A DNA stretch of 64,000 nucleotides from Lepidodermella squamata (Eukaryota > Gastrotricha): the NCBI GenBank assembly GCA_047495785.1, contig JBLDXI010000010.1, forward strand, positions 992,001 through 1,056,000, read 5' to 3'. How positions within the stretch are numbered: the stretch's first letter is position 1; the number at the start of each line of letters is the position of its first letter. A model generated the notes under the pieces. That model did no database searches, had not been told where the DNA came from, and was given only the letters and a program-made list of their open reading frames with translations. Position numbers and translations under genes: made by a program. Positions 1 to 10,800 of this stretch are shown piece after piece.

Positions 1-669
1 TGTCCGGATTTGGCAAGATCACGTGATGATTGTGATATAGCTCCGGGGATCGATACATAGCTCCGTTGGAACCCTTTGAGCTGATCTATAGGTGGATGGT
101 GTTATTTGAAAGTTGAGTCAATTCAGATTAATTTACCCCAGTGAAGTTGTAGTGGTGGGATAGGAAGCCCGAGAATCCGTTGCCACACACTCCGTTGACA
201 AAAAAGGGTAACTTATTTTCGAAGCCATTAGGTTGTAGCACCTTGTCGAGGAATATTCTCGGCGAGCCGTAGAAATCGCACTAGAATATTGTTGGTGGCT
301 TCAAGTTTTTATTGAGATTAGATTCGATTACCTTATCATCGATCAGTTCGATTACAAGTTCGTGGTTCGGCAAGATGCGACTTCGATCAATGGTTTCCAA
401 AGCGATTCGAACCTGTTCGCTGTAAATCGGGCCTGAAGGGTACACAACTCCTCCTATTGTTGTTAAAAAGAGCTTAGGGACAATTCCAGGATTAAAAGAC
501 GATCAAAATTACCATAGTTCATTCCCACAGATATCGTAAGCTTGGTTTTGTTCGATCCAGCTGAATTTGGATGAGTTAAGAAACTTGGCATTGGAGAGTT
601 CATATTCAACTTTGCCGAGGCCACTAAAACCACCACGGTTAGTAAAGATACCAAGGTAATTGAATTCAT
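1..669 (-). CDS. GABA-B-like class C receptor, 5' exons only (runs off the window)
   Basis: Four exons on the minus strand: 529-669, 332-472, 137-280 and 1-85 (continues outside). All junctions are phase 0, with introns of 51-56 bp. Exon 1 gives a hydrophobic signal peptide (MNSITLVSLLTVVVLVASA) and ends KLTIS. Exon 2 encodes QVRIALETIDRSRILPNHEL, which matches the start of the periplasmic-binding-like ligand domain of the other receptors here (for example VVETINSRRDILPDYHIELD). Exon 4 has ISSKGSNGAMYRSPELYHN, equivalent to the SPSCNGAYITTRR region of its paralogues. The first donor (GTGGGA) is non-canonical but gives the only frame-consistent join. It is the only receptor here with introns in the ligand domain; the others are single-exon. 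The seven-helix part lies off the window, so full function cannot be judged. Confidence 0.75.
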
Positions 670-2785
670 GAAAACCTGGGAAGGACTGAGATGGTGTTTT
701 GTACACTGGAGAAAGGGCATTTATACCTATCCTCCAGACGAGTTAACTAGAATTGCGGTGGCCATGTGCGGGGCTAATTACCAATATCGGTATCTCAGGT
801 TCGAATTTCACGTACAAGCTTAGGGTCAAATATCGCGTGATTACGTAAGTTCATTTGAGGAGCAACTATAAAATAGCATCAAATAGTGTGACAACTGCCG
901 ACTTGAACGCCATTTGAAAGCATAAACACGCACGTTGTCTCCGAGTGCGAAAATGGCTGCAATTATGACGGGTTGGGACTTGATTGAGATAAGGCTAATG
1001 TAATGAAGAACTAAAATTGGCTAGATTTCATTCATTTTTCAATTTTAACTTGTAACAAATAAACATGGACTAATAAACATTGATACAACGTAACGGACTT
1101 CAACTGCTTTGGAGTCTGTCATTTATTTTTTCGCAATTTGCAACAAAATTGAGCTTGTAATTATCTTCAATTGGCCAAAAATTTCGTCTCGAAAATTAAA
1201 AAAAATTTGAAAGCAACAAATCCGAGAATAATATAGAATTTAAAAAAATGACCTTCATCCAAGACTATGCATGTGAGCTGCGGCCTTCGCGATGTAACAT
1301 TAATAAATTGATAAAAAGCGATAAAAATCATGGGTAACGAGTGCGAGCACATTGACGACTGTTGCTATGATTTAAAATCGTGTCATTTCGCCTCTCGCCA
1401 TCAGAAAATTCACAAACAGCTTATAACCTGTCTTAATTTTTGTATGCTCTAAATATAAAAAAAATTGAAGTTGATTTCGGAAACGCACTTGAGTTTAGTT
1501 GCCTGTCGATTAATACACCTTTTTTCTTGCATTTTCATTTTTTGCAAAACCAAGTGCACTGGCGTCTTCATTTTCTTCATTTTGTTTACTTTTTTAGTAT
1601 AGAGCTTCTGCTTCACGTTTTTCCGCTTTTTCCTCATCTCAGCCAGCAGCAGCACAGAAGAAGCAGAAAAAACTGGGCTCGTGCGTGCAGTTATGAGCAG
1701 TTATATACTCCTTTTCATCAACTTTTGACGCGATCGACCTGAATTTAGCAAAAATCGAAACTTTCATCCTAATTTGTGACCAGTTCCGTTATTAATAACA
1801 TTATGGAAAAATATGTCCCTGATCCTCTTGAAGAGATCTATCAGATGGCATTTGGTTCTTTCTGATGCGACCTTTAAGTCCGGAGAAATCGATGGTTGAA
1901 ATTTTGAATGTTTCGATTTTTTAGCCTCCAAGAAATTGACGAATCAGCAGACCATCTAGCGCCCATGGCGTGACACCCCTTTTCTCGTGAGTAGTCAGTC
2001 TATACTGATATTATGCCGATGAAATCACGCGAACTTGGCGTTTGCACAAAGGATGCATTAAACAATAGGGAAAGGCGAAAATGAATTTCACCATAATAGC
2101 GAAATACAAAAATGCCTAATGAAATGGCTTGATTTACTGCACAGAATTATTTCTCGGCCGAGAAAATAAATTCTCGACGAGGAAGCGTCGGCACTGAAAG
2201 GGTTAGAGATAAAAAAATGTAACAAATATGCACATTAACGCTATAATCATTGTATTATATGGATTCATGCCAATGAATTACACTGCAGTCTATGACGATA
2301 AACAACCTACTTAGCCTTAATGCACACGTTTCAACAAGTCGTGATTGCGATGGAAAGCGGAAAGCGTCTTGCCGGCATGTTTAGTAAAAAGTTTTTTGAA
2401 TAACAAAATAAAAATAAAATAGTTCTAAGACTACTTAGACTAAGTGCAACGTCATCGGCGGTAAAATTGATAAAAATAATTAAAATAGCCTATAGGTTCC
2501 TTCTCCCGCGCTGCCAACGATATAGTTAAATGGCAGTAAAATTGTTGCGCTTGACGAGAAGACTATTTTTCTGTTTTTCAACTTTGACTATTTTATGGTA
2601 GCAATTAGTAATAGATGTAATAAAAAGGTATAAACGCGCCTTCCGACGGTCAACCATAACATAATCAAACATAGTCATAACATTGTCATAACATTGTCAT
2701 AGTTTGAAAACGGAAATATAAGTTGTCCGCCATTCAACCATGATATAATTAATGTTCGGAAAGGAAAAGGAATAAAAATGGCACT
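670..2785. other. intergenic, no supported gene
   Basis: AT-rich sequence with only short open frames of low-complexity composition. A TATA-like ACTATAAAATAG lies near 865 and could serve an unseen short transcript; a 16-codon frame starts at 953. Nothing recognisable was found. Confidence 0.5.
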
Positions 2786-2792
2786 GGCGCCC

Positions 2793-2798
2793 TATATA
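2793..2798 (+). promoter_or_regulatory. TATA box of the first Cys-rich gene
   Basis: TATATA sits in the block GGCGCCCTATATATGCCAGC, 62 bp upstream of the start codon. The same block with TATAAA precedes the second copy at 9021, so the core promoter was duplicated with the gene. Confidence 0.6.
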
Positions 2799-2859
2799 TG
2801 CCAGCATTTCATTCTTTATTTATTCACTTTTCTTCAGCTGACACCAAACCTTGTTCAAA

Positions 2860-3555
2860 ATGATCGCCCTTGTTGCTTTCGCTACTCTCGTCGCCGGGGC
2901 GGCTGCTTGCCCACCGAGCACTAGTGCCACGACCACCCCTTGTCCGACGCCTCCGACCTGCTCCACTGGCAGCGCTTGCTACCAGACCAGTCTTCAACAG
3001 AGCACCGGAAGCCCCAGTTCTGTAAGTTGAATAGTCAACAATGCTACGCTGTTTCATTGAAAACCTGCTGTTTCTTCAAGTTCGTTGTCTGTTCGTTCAC
3101 GACCAGCGGTAAAGTTACGGCGAGCTTCTGCACCTCCATTGGCAGCTGCAGCTCCCCTGGTGTCACTGGTGTCACTGCCGGCAGTACGACGTACCTGTCG
3201 TTCAGCGCCTGCTGCGCCTCTTTAGGTTCATCCGTCAATTACGGCCAGTACTCCGTTCCGAACACTTCGCCCAGCTACGAAACGTCGGCACTTTGCTATG
3301 CCAGCACCGTCATGTACCGCAAGATTTCTGCTTCGCCTGCTTACTGTTTGAGCTTACCCGAGAGCACGACCGATAACAGTGCTATCGCAGCGAACGTAAG
3401 TCGATTTTGTTAATTCTCGACAAATGAAAATTAATATTTTGCAGATACCTGGCTTCAGCTCTTTCCTGTCCTGCTGTTATGCGTCCCCGGCAACCACAAA
3501 CTCTTTCACTGTACTCACTAGCAACGGTATCGCCTTCATGAAATGCAGCGCTTAA
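2860..3555 (+). CDS. secreted cysteine-rich protein, copy 1 (195 aa)
   Basis: Three exons, 2860-3021, 3081-3395 and 3445-3555, with phase-0 introns and GTAAGT donors, give 195 residues. The N-terminus MIALVAFATLVAGAAA is a signal peptide, followed by a Pro/Thr-rich stretch with CPPS, PCPTPPTC and a GSACY motif. The body carries paired cysteines (SACC, SCCY) and a conserved YLSFSACC segment. It is nearly identical to the gene at 9088-9780 and more distantly related to the one at 44194-44871; exon borders are the same in all three. I do not recognise the family. Double-cysteine spacing recalls extracellular matrix or biomineral-associated proteins such as galaxins, but that is resemblance only. 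A secreted structural or defence protein is possible. Confidence 0.85.
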
Positions 3556-4143
3556 ACGACGAATATGCCGAAGTTCCGAAAATTTGGACATGATGCTACA
3601 ATATCCAAGCTATTATTCATGAGTTAACAAAATTAGTGCATGAGCCTGTGCTTATGTTATACGACATTTCAGCCCAAGACAAAATATAGCAAGACAAATG
3701 AGACGTTGCAAGCGATTTCGGCCCTATCTCTAGCTGCTTTTACATTACTACTATGCGAATGGTAAACGATAGTAATTATTGTTGATTAACAATGATTAGC
3801 TTGTTTTTGCTCATTTTCGTGATTTTTTTATCCTGATTTTGAGAGAACTAAAAAGAATTAAAACCAGTTTACGTAGGTATTTTTGGGACTGATTGATTTT
3901 TCGTCAAACCAGGTGTTTGAGTATTGTATAAGCATGTACTCGTATAAAAGCCAGCCGTTGAAGCATCACGAACGATCGAACCCAGGGCTGCAAAAAATGA
4001 CAAACTGACGGATGAGCGACCGATTGACCGAACGACGCAATACAACAATTAATAGCAAAAAACTTGTGCTGCGTAGAAAAAACTTTTGTTATGATTCATC
4101 TACTCGACATATCCGGACTATAATTTAACAAAGTTTATAGTAC
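3556..4143. other. 3' flank shared with copy 2
   Basis: The first ~130 bp after the stop match the 3' flank of the second cysteine-rich gene (9781-9907) with few differences, then similarity weakens until the shared repeat starting near 4144. No gene is seen. Confidence 0.6.
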
Positions 4144-4333
4144 AAACGAAAATGAGAGGGAAAACTGATGAAATAAAAATCCCTCCGTTTTACCCAGTTC
4201 GCCGGGCGTGATGGTAATTTAATTCACGCCAAACGCACCGAATGGCGGAGGAGGACCGGTAGCAAGCTACCTATATGATTATATTAAATATTTCAATTTC
4301 CCTATAATAGCTAATAGCTATGAATGTTTTGTC

Positions 4334-4361
4334 GCGAAACCACTGAGCAATAGTGCTGGGT
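4334..4361 (-). repeat. inverted fragment of the tRNA-derived element
   Basis: These 28 bp (GCGAAACCACTGAGCAATAG and following) are the exact reverse complement of the start of the tRNA-like sequence at 4824-4851, so the insertion carries a broken head-to-head pair. Confidence 0.65.
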
Positions 4362-4580
4362 CATGATAATCATCCTCGTTCGGCATTTTTATTCACTATG
4401 CATTACTTAGCTTGGTCGAAATAAGAATACCAAATTTCAGCTCTGAAAATGGTCTAGCAAAGCTTCAAAATTACCCGTAACTATCCCGTCAACTCCTCAT
4501 TTAGGGGCGATCTAAGATTTTGGTGTTTACACTTCACCGTTTTGGTGTTTACTTTGTAAACCTGTAAACCCCTTAAAAAA

Positions 4581-4816
4581 CACTGACTAAACGAACGCTA
4601 CAAATAAGCGTTTTTTGCCAGTTGCAGATAGAAAGCCTCCTATTGTATAGCGGCTCAAATTCATGGTTCTGGTCCGTAAGGTCACGGGTTGGCAAATTTT
4701 CAGATTTTTTTGTTAATGATCATTCACCGCTATATGAGCCGCTATATGCGCTATACAATAGGAGGCTTTCTATCTGCAATTGGCAAAAAACGCTTATGTG
4801 TAGCGTTCGTTTAGTG
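4581..4816. repeat. long imperfect inverted repeat (hairpin)
   Basis: The left arm 4581-4657 and right arm about 4735-4816 are near-perfect reverse complements over roughly 70 bp (sharing GCAGATAGAAAGCCTCCTAT), around a loop of about 80 bp. It lies just inside the tRNA-like element, suggesting a fold-back transposon or inverted SINE copies. Confidence 0.75.
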
Positions 4817-4823
4817 TATAAAA

Positions 4824-4898
4824 ACCCAGCACTATTGCTCAGTGGTTTCGCCTTGTGCGTCAAAACTCAGTGGTCCCGGGTTCGAATCCTCTTTTTAC
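4824..4898 (+). mobile_element. tRNA-derived sequence (SINE head or tRNA pseudogene)
   Basis: An A-box-like TTGCTCAGTGGTTTCG is followed about 30 bp later by a B-box-like GGGTTCGAATCC, the internal polymerase III promoter spacing of tRNAs. The acceptor stem does not pair convincingly and the downstream sequence is T-rich, so a functional tRNA is unlikely. A tRNA-derived retroelement is the better reading. Confidence 0.55.
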
Positions 4899-5130
4899 CC
4901 CATTATTTTTTCTTTCGTCAGTTTTATTGTGTGAGATGACGAAGTGACGAAATGACGAAACGACGAAGCAATGAAAAAAACAACGCCTCATAACTAGCTA
5001 TTCATACCTCGTGACCACGTGACTTTGATTCTGCAATACGGAAGCATAATGACTCGCCAAAGTAGTTCTATTTCTGGGCCAGGGCGTCGGCCTCCTCAAA
5101 ATTTGTAATCCCTATTTTGTTCAGATGTTT

Positions 5131-6337
5131 CCGCCTTACTGGTCGTCGCCCTTGCGGACTACTCCAAGACAAATGAGCCCAAATAAAAATGATTCTTGGC
5201 GACAATATGGCCTCGGATTTTTATTCGTGATTGAAAGGTCTCTGCCACTGGAAAAAATTCCAACAAATGTACGCGAATTAGCAGAAGATCGTGATTTTCG
5301 CCTAGCTGTTGTCGATTGGTTCACAGTAGCAAAATCCGCGAATCCTCCATAATACCCGAGTCCGAGTGTCAACAAATTTTCGCGATTCGTTTAAACAAAA
5401 ACGTTCGTTAAATTCGTATTCGTTTAATATAATAAACAACGCTTTTTAGCTGCAGGAGGTGGCAACGCGAAAATTGATAGTAAATTGGCGGCCTCGATAT
5501 AAGGAATTTTGACATGTGTTACAGTGCGACGAGGTCATTTGAAATACAGGCCCGAAATACAGTGCTGGTCTCGTTTATAAGGCGGGGGTTCGGGTTCGAT
5601 TGTTTCAAATATAAGGCAGTGCCTACTAATTCCGATTTTAATGTTATATATTTTCACAGTAATTTTAATTGCCGAGGAATGTTCAAGCTTACGTTGGATC
5701 TGAAGAGACTCCAAGGGCTGCTCGCAGGTGAAGTTGAAAGACTCAAGAGCTAAAAATTAAAAGGCATGAGTCTCAAGGCTCAAGGCATTTCATCCTGGAG
5801 GGTGTTATCCGGATCGTATCGTAAAATAGGCGTATCGTAAATTGCCGAATTATAAATTCATAAAACCTTCTTCCAAGCAGGGATTTTTTGATATATTTGT
5901 AATTTTCTAAACAAGCGGTGATTTTTTTTATATTTTTATATCAAAAAACCCTGCTTGTCCAGAAAATATCACCAAAAGCCCCACTTGTCAAGCACACAAG
6001 AGACAACCCAAAAAGGTCAAGCCACACTTCTAACACGATTTTATTAGGAATCACGAAAAAATGGGTGAAAATTAGGCAGAATATTGGAAGAAATTGCACA
6101 CGACAGGTATCGAATATTGGGCAGCGTTCACCCTAGCAGCACTTAGCGGGCAGCACTTAGCCACAGGCTCGGAAAAATCGGGTAGAATTCGCCCAGCATG
6201 TTTTCAAATTTTTATTTAGACCTATAGATTCGAAATTTTTTTCAATAATTTCAATTAAATTCAAATTTTTCAAAAAATTCAAAAAGGTAGCTCCGGCGGG
6301 CTGCAGACGCCTGTTGTACATTCAAAAGGTTAGACTC
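5131..6337. other. intergenic, no supported gene
   Basis: Open frames here (for example 5125-5352 and 5918-6136) have no signal peptide, domain or splice partners. The first overlaps the end of the dispersed repeat. Probably decayed repeat sequence. Confidence 0.5.
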
Positions 6338-6340
6338 ATT

Positions 6341-7313
6341 GACAAATAATAAGAGACTGGGCAATCTTGCCTTTGCCGAAATTATTCGAATCAACAATTT
6401 AAAATTCCTCCATAACCACATTGTAAGGGAAATTTACGAATGTCAGCCCTCACTATATCCTGCAACGACAGTTTTCATTGGCTGTAGAAGAGCCATGGCA
6501 ATAACGGGCAGTAGCTCACACTATATTTAAAAATTTTGAAGCAGTATCATAAAAATCTGCTAAAAAATCAGGGCTTTAATTGCTAACAGATATTAAAAAA
6601 CTAAGCACGCGGCAAAGCGCCAATCGTACTTGACAAGTGTCAAGGGTCAAGTCAAGGAGCGCATGTCACGAGCGCACAGCGGGCTCGCCCTAAATGAGGC
6701 CAATGAGGTGGATTACCAGCGCTTCGATACAAATCTTAATAGCTGTCGCTTTCGGTGTTTTCTATCTTACTGCTAAACTTTTCTGGCCGCTTTTATTCTT
6801 TTAATGCTTGTAGCTTTGGCTCTTCGGAATCGGGCGCTTCGGACGGCCCATCTGAATCGCGGCGGTCCGAAGTCTATTGTTCTCTCGCGTCGGATACTTC
6901 TGTGCGCGCACTCGTGTCGCGCGCCGCGTCCGAGGTTGTGCGCGTTTTTAAATGGTGATCTCGTTCTTCGGACGTGCGCGCGCATAACTTCGGCGCGTAT
7001 AACGCAACTTCGGGCGTCCGAAGTAGTTTATAAATCCAGCATTAGTACCACTCTGGAATCCGAGGTCGGGCGAATTGCAAGGCAGGCTCTCAAAGTTATC
7101 AAAGCCCTGATTTTTGAGAAAATTTTTATGATACAGCCTCAAATTATATGATTGAATAGAGCGTGAAACGTTGCACTAGATCGTGAAACCTTATCTCTGC
7201 ATCGTGAATGCTCAAGGCGCAATTAAAACACAAAGTTAGTGGGCGGATACAAACAATTTTTTTTATTTCGGCAGTATTAAATAAGCGTGAGTGTCCAGTC
7301 TCTTATCATTTGT
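6341..7313. mobile_element. 973-bp DNA element with 20-bp terminal inverted repeats and a GC-rich core
   Basis: The left end GACAAATAATAAGAGACTGG (6341-6360) matches the reverse complement of 7294-7313 at 19 of 20 positions. Between them is a GC-rich, CpG-rich core (about 6800-7080) that contrasts with the AT-rich surroundings. Overlapping open frames in the core on both strands look like compositional artefacts. No transposase is visible, so it would be non-autonomous. Confidence 0.6.
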
Positions 7314-7634
7314 CTATGGTAAGACTACACAGACGTTTTGCATTTATTTATGGAATCCTCTCGCCACTATAGAAGCTTCTGATAGCTTTTAGCCTTCTCG
7401 TCAAGCAGCAGTTGGCCTTGGCCTGCCGAAGCTAATACCTTTTAGCCTGTTTGTTAAATTGTTAGCTCGTGTTTGCATTTGAACTTCAAAATATTGACGA
7501 TAACATTGATTCTTCATTGACTAATCTATTTTAGGTTCCCTGAATATGGGGCCAGCCCAGTCACTGAATTTGTCGATTGCTTAGTTTGAGTCTTTAGTAA
7601 CATGCATTCGGCGGCTTGTGAAGTCTCACAGCTA

Positions 7635-8180
7635 AAACGGTCGATTGAATGTGTCAGATGGTAGATGGAAGAAGAGCATTGAAAGAAGGTTGGCATCGCT
7701 AAGTTGGCATTCCACATGAAGGCTGAACAATTCCCTGAGGTTTTTCGCCTGGGCACCAGAAAGTCAACCGATAAAATCAGGCATCATTTTGACCTCAATT
7801 CGCAGAGATGACCACCTGGGATTGCGGCTTGCACCATACCGCCAGCGACAGCACAGATTCGATTGCGTTGATAAAATCCACGTACCAAACACCGTTGCGA
7901 CGCGCTTGTCGGAGTCATACTCAGCAATCAGAGATAAAAATCCGACGGCTTTCGAGTCTCGTGCAACACATCCAATCGATAATCGCATTGTTCAAATCGA
8001 AACTGTTTCTTCAGGTGTTAAGGCGCGGCAAAGTTTCTGCAAATGTTGATTTCGAATGAAGCAGGTTTCAGAGTTGATTGTTTGCCCTCGAATGCGTCCG
8101 CAATGCCGATCGGTGCAGAATTTCGGAAGCATTTGTCCGTGAAATTCGAGCAGAGGGTCAGACATAAAATCGACGTTCAA
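7635..8180 (-). pseudogene. possible decayed coding sequence, unrecognised
   Basis: One minus-strand frame runs from an ATG at 8180 for about 180 codons, interrupted only by two TGA codons (7992-7994 and 7764-7766). The protein-like segments include FLSLIAEYDSDKRVATVFGT and ELFSLHVECQLSDANLLSML. No family is recognised. It may be a decayed transposon or host gene; it could also be chance. Confidence 0.3.
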
Positions 8181-9010
8181 AATTAGACGAGAGATCAGTA
8201 AAATGTATAAAATTAGTTCAATGGTTTAATTAGTTCAACATAAACAACAAGCACTAGCTGTGTAAGAAAAATGGAAAAATCGTTGAAACATTTAGCTTGT
8301 TCTCCTTAGAATCAAATCCACTGAAGTTTAAGATTCATTCAGCCCGAATAGCGTTATCAAAAGCATGTTTCATGAAGAATCCTATACCGTATACAAGTCG
8401 GCATCTAGCAAATTACTAATAACCGTTAATGATGAGTAAGGGCGACCTCATAAAGAACGATTCAACATCCTTACGAAAGCAAACATGTTGACAATACAAA
8501 ATTACCATCTAAAAGATGCGCGCACAAAAAAATTTGTTTCAAGAAGAGAGCGTCAGTGCCCCATCATATCACGAGGTTCTCTATGATTCTATGATAATAA
8601 AATACAAAAACTCCTACTCGAGCTAAGCAATGATACCCCGTCTTTCGTCCAAGTGCTTTGCCTATTTTAACTATGCTGTGGTGGACAGGTGGACGGCGCG
8701 CTTGTACTTTCTTTGATCTGTTCACGATTAATTGCAGTTGCCAATGATAATGGCCATGTAATAATCAAAAGCTTCACTATTAACCACTACATTTAAGCGC
8801 GCAGTCCATCAGTATATAGTTAAAGTTTGAAAAGATGAAGCCGCCCGCCTATCTTACAATAAAGTAAAAGGTTGAAGTTTGAAAAAAATGGGTGAAAAAC
8901 GGCTGTAATATTGTTTATGCCATAGAGAATGGAGTGATCAGTGCGTTCTCTATGATTGTTGAACTTGAGGAGGAGGCATTGTTTTTTTTCGATGTATTGG
9001 GCATAATAGC
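8181..9010. other. intergenic, no supported gene
   Basis: AT-rich sequence upstream of the second cysteine-rich gene. No conserved motif was found until the promoter block near 9012. Confidence 0.5.
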
Positions 9011-9020
9011 ACCGGCGCCC

Positions 9021-9026
9021 TATAAA
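9021..9026 (+). promoter_or_regulatory. TATA box of the second Cys-rich gene
   Basis: TATAAA lies in GGCGCCCTATAAATACCAGC, 62 bp before the start codon, in the same position as the TATA of copy 1. Confidence 0.65.
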
Positions 9027-9087
9027 TACCAGCAGTTTATCCTACATTTATTCATTTCTCATAAGCCGACTCCAAACCTTGTTCAAA

Positions 9088-9780
9088 ATGATCGTCCTTG
9101 TTGCCTTCGCTACTCTTATCGCCGGGGCCGCTGCTTGCCCACCGAGCACCACAACCACCCCTTGTCCGACGCCGCCAACCTGCAACACTGGCAGCGCTTG
9201 CTACCAGACCAGCCTTCAACAGAGCACCGGAAGCCCCAGTTCTGTAAGTTTATTAATCAACAATGCTACGCTGTTTCATTGAAAACCTGTTGTTTCTTCC
9301 AGTTCGTCGTCTGTACGTCCACGTCCAGCGGTCAAGTTTCGGCGAGCTTTTGCACCAGCTCAGGCAGCTGCAGCGCCACTGGTGTCACTGGTATCACTGC
9401 CGGCAGTACGACCTACCTGTCGTTCAGCGCCTGCTGCGCCTCCTTAGGTTCATCCGTCAATTACGGCCAGTACTCCCTTCCGGGCAGTTCGCCCACCTAC
9501 CAAACGCAGGAACTTTGCTATGCCAGCACCGTCATGTACCGCAAGATTTCTGCTTCGCCTGCTTATTGCTTGAGCTTACCCGAGAGCACGACCGATAATA
9601 GTGCTATCCCAGCGAACGTAAGTCGATTTTGGTAATTCTCGACAAATGAAAATTAATATTTTACAGACGCCTGGCTACACCTCTTTCCTGTCCTGCTGTT
9701 ATGCGTCACCGGCAACCACAAACTCTTTCACTGTACTCACTAGCAACGGTATCGCCTTCATGAAATGCAGCGCTCCTTAA
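9088..9780 (+). CDS. secreted cysteine-rich protein, copy 2 (194 aa)
   Basis: Three exons, 9088-9243, 9303-9617 and 9667-9780, phase-0 introns, 194 residues. The signal peptide MIVLVAFATLIAGAAA is followed by the same Thr/Pro-rich CPPSTTTTPCPTPPTC start, the YLSFSACCASLGSSVNYGQY core and a C-terminus ending KCSAP. Exon 2 has exactly the same length (315 bp) as in copy 1, and intron sequences are also alike, so the duplication is recent. Differences concentrate in the Thr-rich linker and around residues 120-145. Function is unknown; it is exported and probably heavily disulphide-bonded. I chose the ATG directly before the hydrophobic segment; the open frame extends further upstream, but only through the promoter. 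Confidence 0.85.
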
Positions 9781-9909
9781 ACGACGAATAGGCCGAAGTT
9801 CCAAAAACTTGGACATGATGCTACAATATCCAAACTATTATTCATAAGCTAAAAAATTAGTGCATGAGCCTACGCTTAAGTTATACGACATTTCAACCCA
9901 AGAAAAATT

Positions 9910-10256
9910 ACCGTATTTCATCTAATAATAGCCATGGCTACTATTTTTTCCGAAACTCCGAAAAAGGTCCAAAAAAGATGCAATTATTCGAGAGGGGCTA
10001 TTATTTATTGGCAATTTGGCAAGTCGTTTGCACTGTTGAATACTCTGTTTTCTGACCCACGCTGCTAATTAATCCTCGACACCCACAAACAACGGCTCAA
10101 GTCCACCACCTTTAATCCGCTTAGTAGTATGAGGCGACGCAAGTAGGGCAGCTTTTCCCCCCATCCAGCGCGGCTATTATTCATTTTTAAATGCTCAAAA
10201 TAGCCGAAAATTTCGGGCTATTATTCGAGGGAGGCTATTAATCGATGAAATACGGT
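9910..10256. mobile_element. 347-bp MITE with about 24-bp terminal inverted repeats
   Basis: The left end ACCGTATTTCATCTAATAAT and the right end (reverse complement ACCGTATTTCATCGATTAAT) match closely. Internal GGCTATTATTCGAG-type motifs recur. It interrupts the 3' flank duplicated after the cysteine-rich genes; the flank at about 3684 in copy 1 lacks it and represents the empty site. Confidence 0.75.
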
Positions 10257-10345
10257 TTAGCGAGACGAATTTATAGCATAGCATTATCTTTATCTCATCA
10301 TTTCCTTCATTTTGCAGGTAACAATGTTAAAAAATCAAAGTTTAA

Positions 10346-10800
10346 AGTACAAACGAAAATGAGAAGGAAAAATGATGAAATAAAAATCACTCCTGTTTAC
10401 CCAGTTCACCGGCTGTGATGATTGTTAAATCGCACCGAGTGTCGGAGGACTCCTACCGATCCTGATCACCCACTGTGACGGGGAAACTCCCCATTGTCGT
10501 GTGGCGCCTTCCGTCCATCCGTCCGTACGTCAAGTGTGCGCAGTAGTTGGGCACGTCGTTCGCGCCCTCTGCAGGAGGATATAGGAGTCCTCTAAAAAAC
10601 GGGGAGTTTCTCTGTCACTGTGAAAGGCCGTCAGGCCGACACAGCTTAATTTCTTGATGCAATCAATCCAACTCAATTTAGAATCTAATCCGATATTTCA
10701 ATTTCCCCTAGGAAATAAATTTTTTGTCGCCAAGTGGATCTTTTCTGGGCCAGGGCGTCGACCTCCTCGAAATTTGTCATCTCTATTTTGTTCAGATGTT
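10346..10800 (+). repeat. dispersed/duplicated repeat, copy 2
   Basis: Matches 4144-4335 plus about 5050-5127 (ACAAACGAAAATGAGA, ATATTTCAATTTCCC, GGGCCAGGGCGTCG, TTTTGTTCAGATGTTT). Together with the gene and its 3' flank this defines a duplicated unit of roughly 2 kb. Confidence 0.65.
10470..10622. mobile_element. 153-bp miniature element with imperfect inverted ends
   Basis: The left end has CACTGTGACGGGGAAACTCC, and the right end read in reverse complement has CACAGTGACAGAGAAACTCC. It sits inside the dispersed repeat and is absent from the corresponding place in copy 1. Confidence 0.6.

Larger units (their letters stand above)
4144..5127 (+). repeat. dispersed/duplicated repeat, copy 1, split by an insertion
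   Basis: Segments 4144-4335 and about 5050-5127 match 10346-10800 downstream of the second cysteine-rich gene (shared ACAAACGAAAATGAGA, CCAGGGCGTCG, TTTTGTTCAGATGTTT). In this copy the two halves are separated by about 715 bp that carry the tRNA-like element and the hairpin described below; the other copy is uninterrupted there apart from its own small element. Confidence 0.65.

Noticed and set aside
1440-1742. 100-codon frame
   Set aside because: Phe/His/Leu-biased low-complexity translation typical of T-rich noncoding DNA; no splice partner.
4824-4898. Functional tRNA gene
   Set aside because: A and B boxes are present, but I could not form a proper acceptor stem or a plausible anticodon arm, and the sequence is part of a repeat block.
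6755-7151. Several overlapping frames on both strands in the GC-rich core
   Set aside because: High GC removes stop codons by chance. The sequences are Arg/Ala/Ser-rich with no domain, and they lie within a TIR element.
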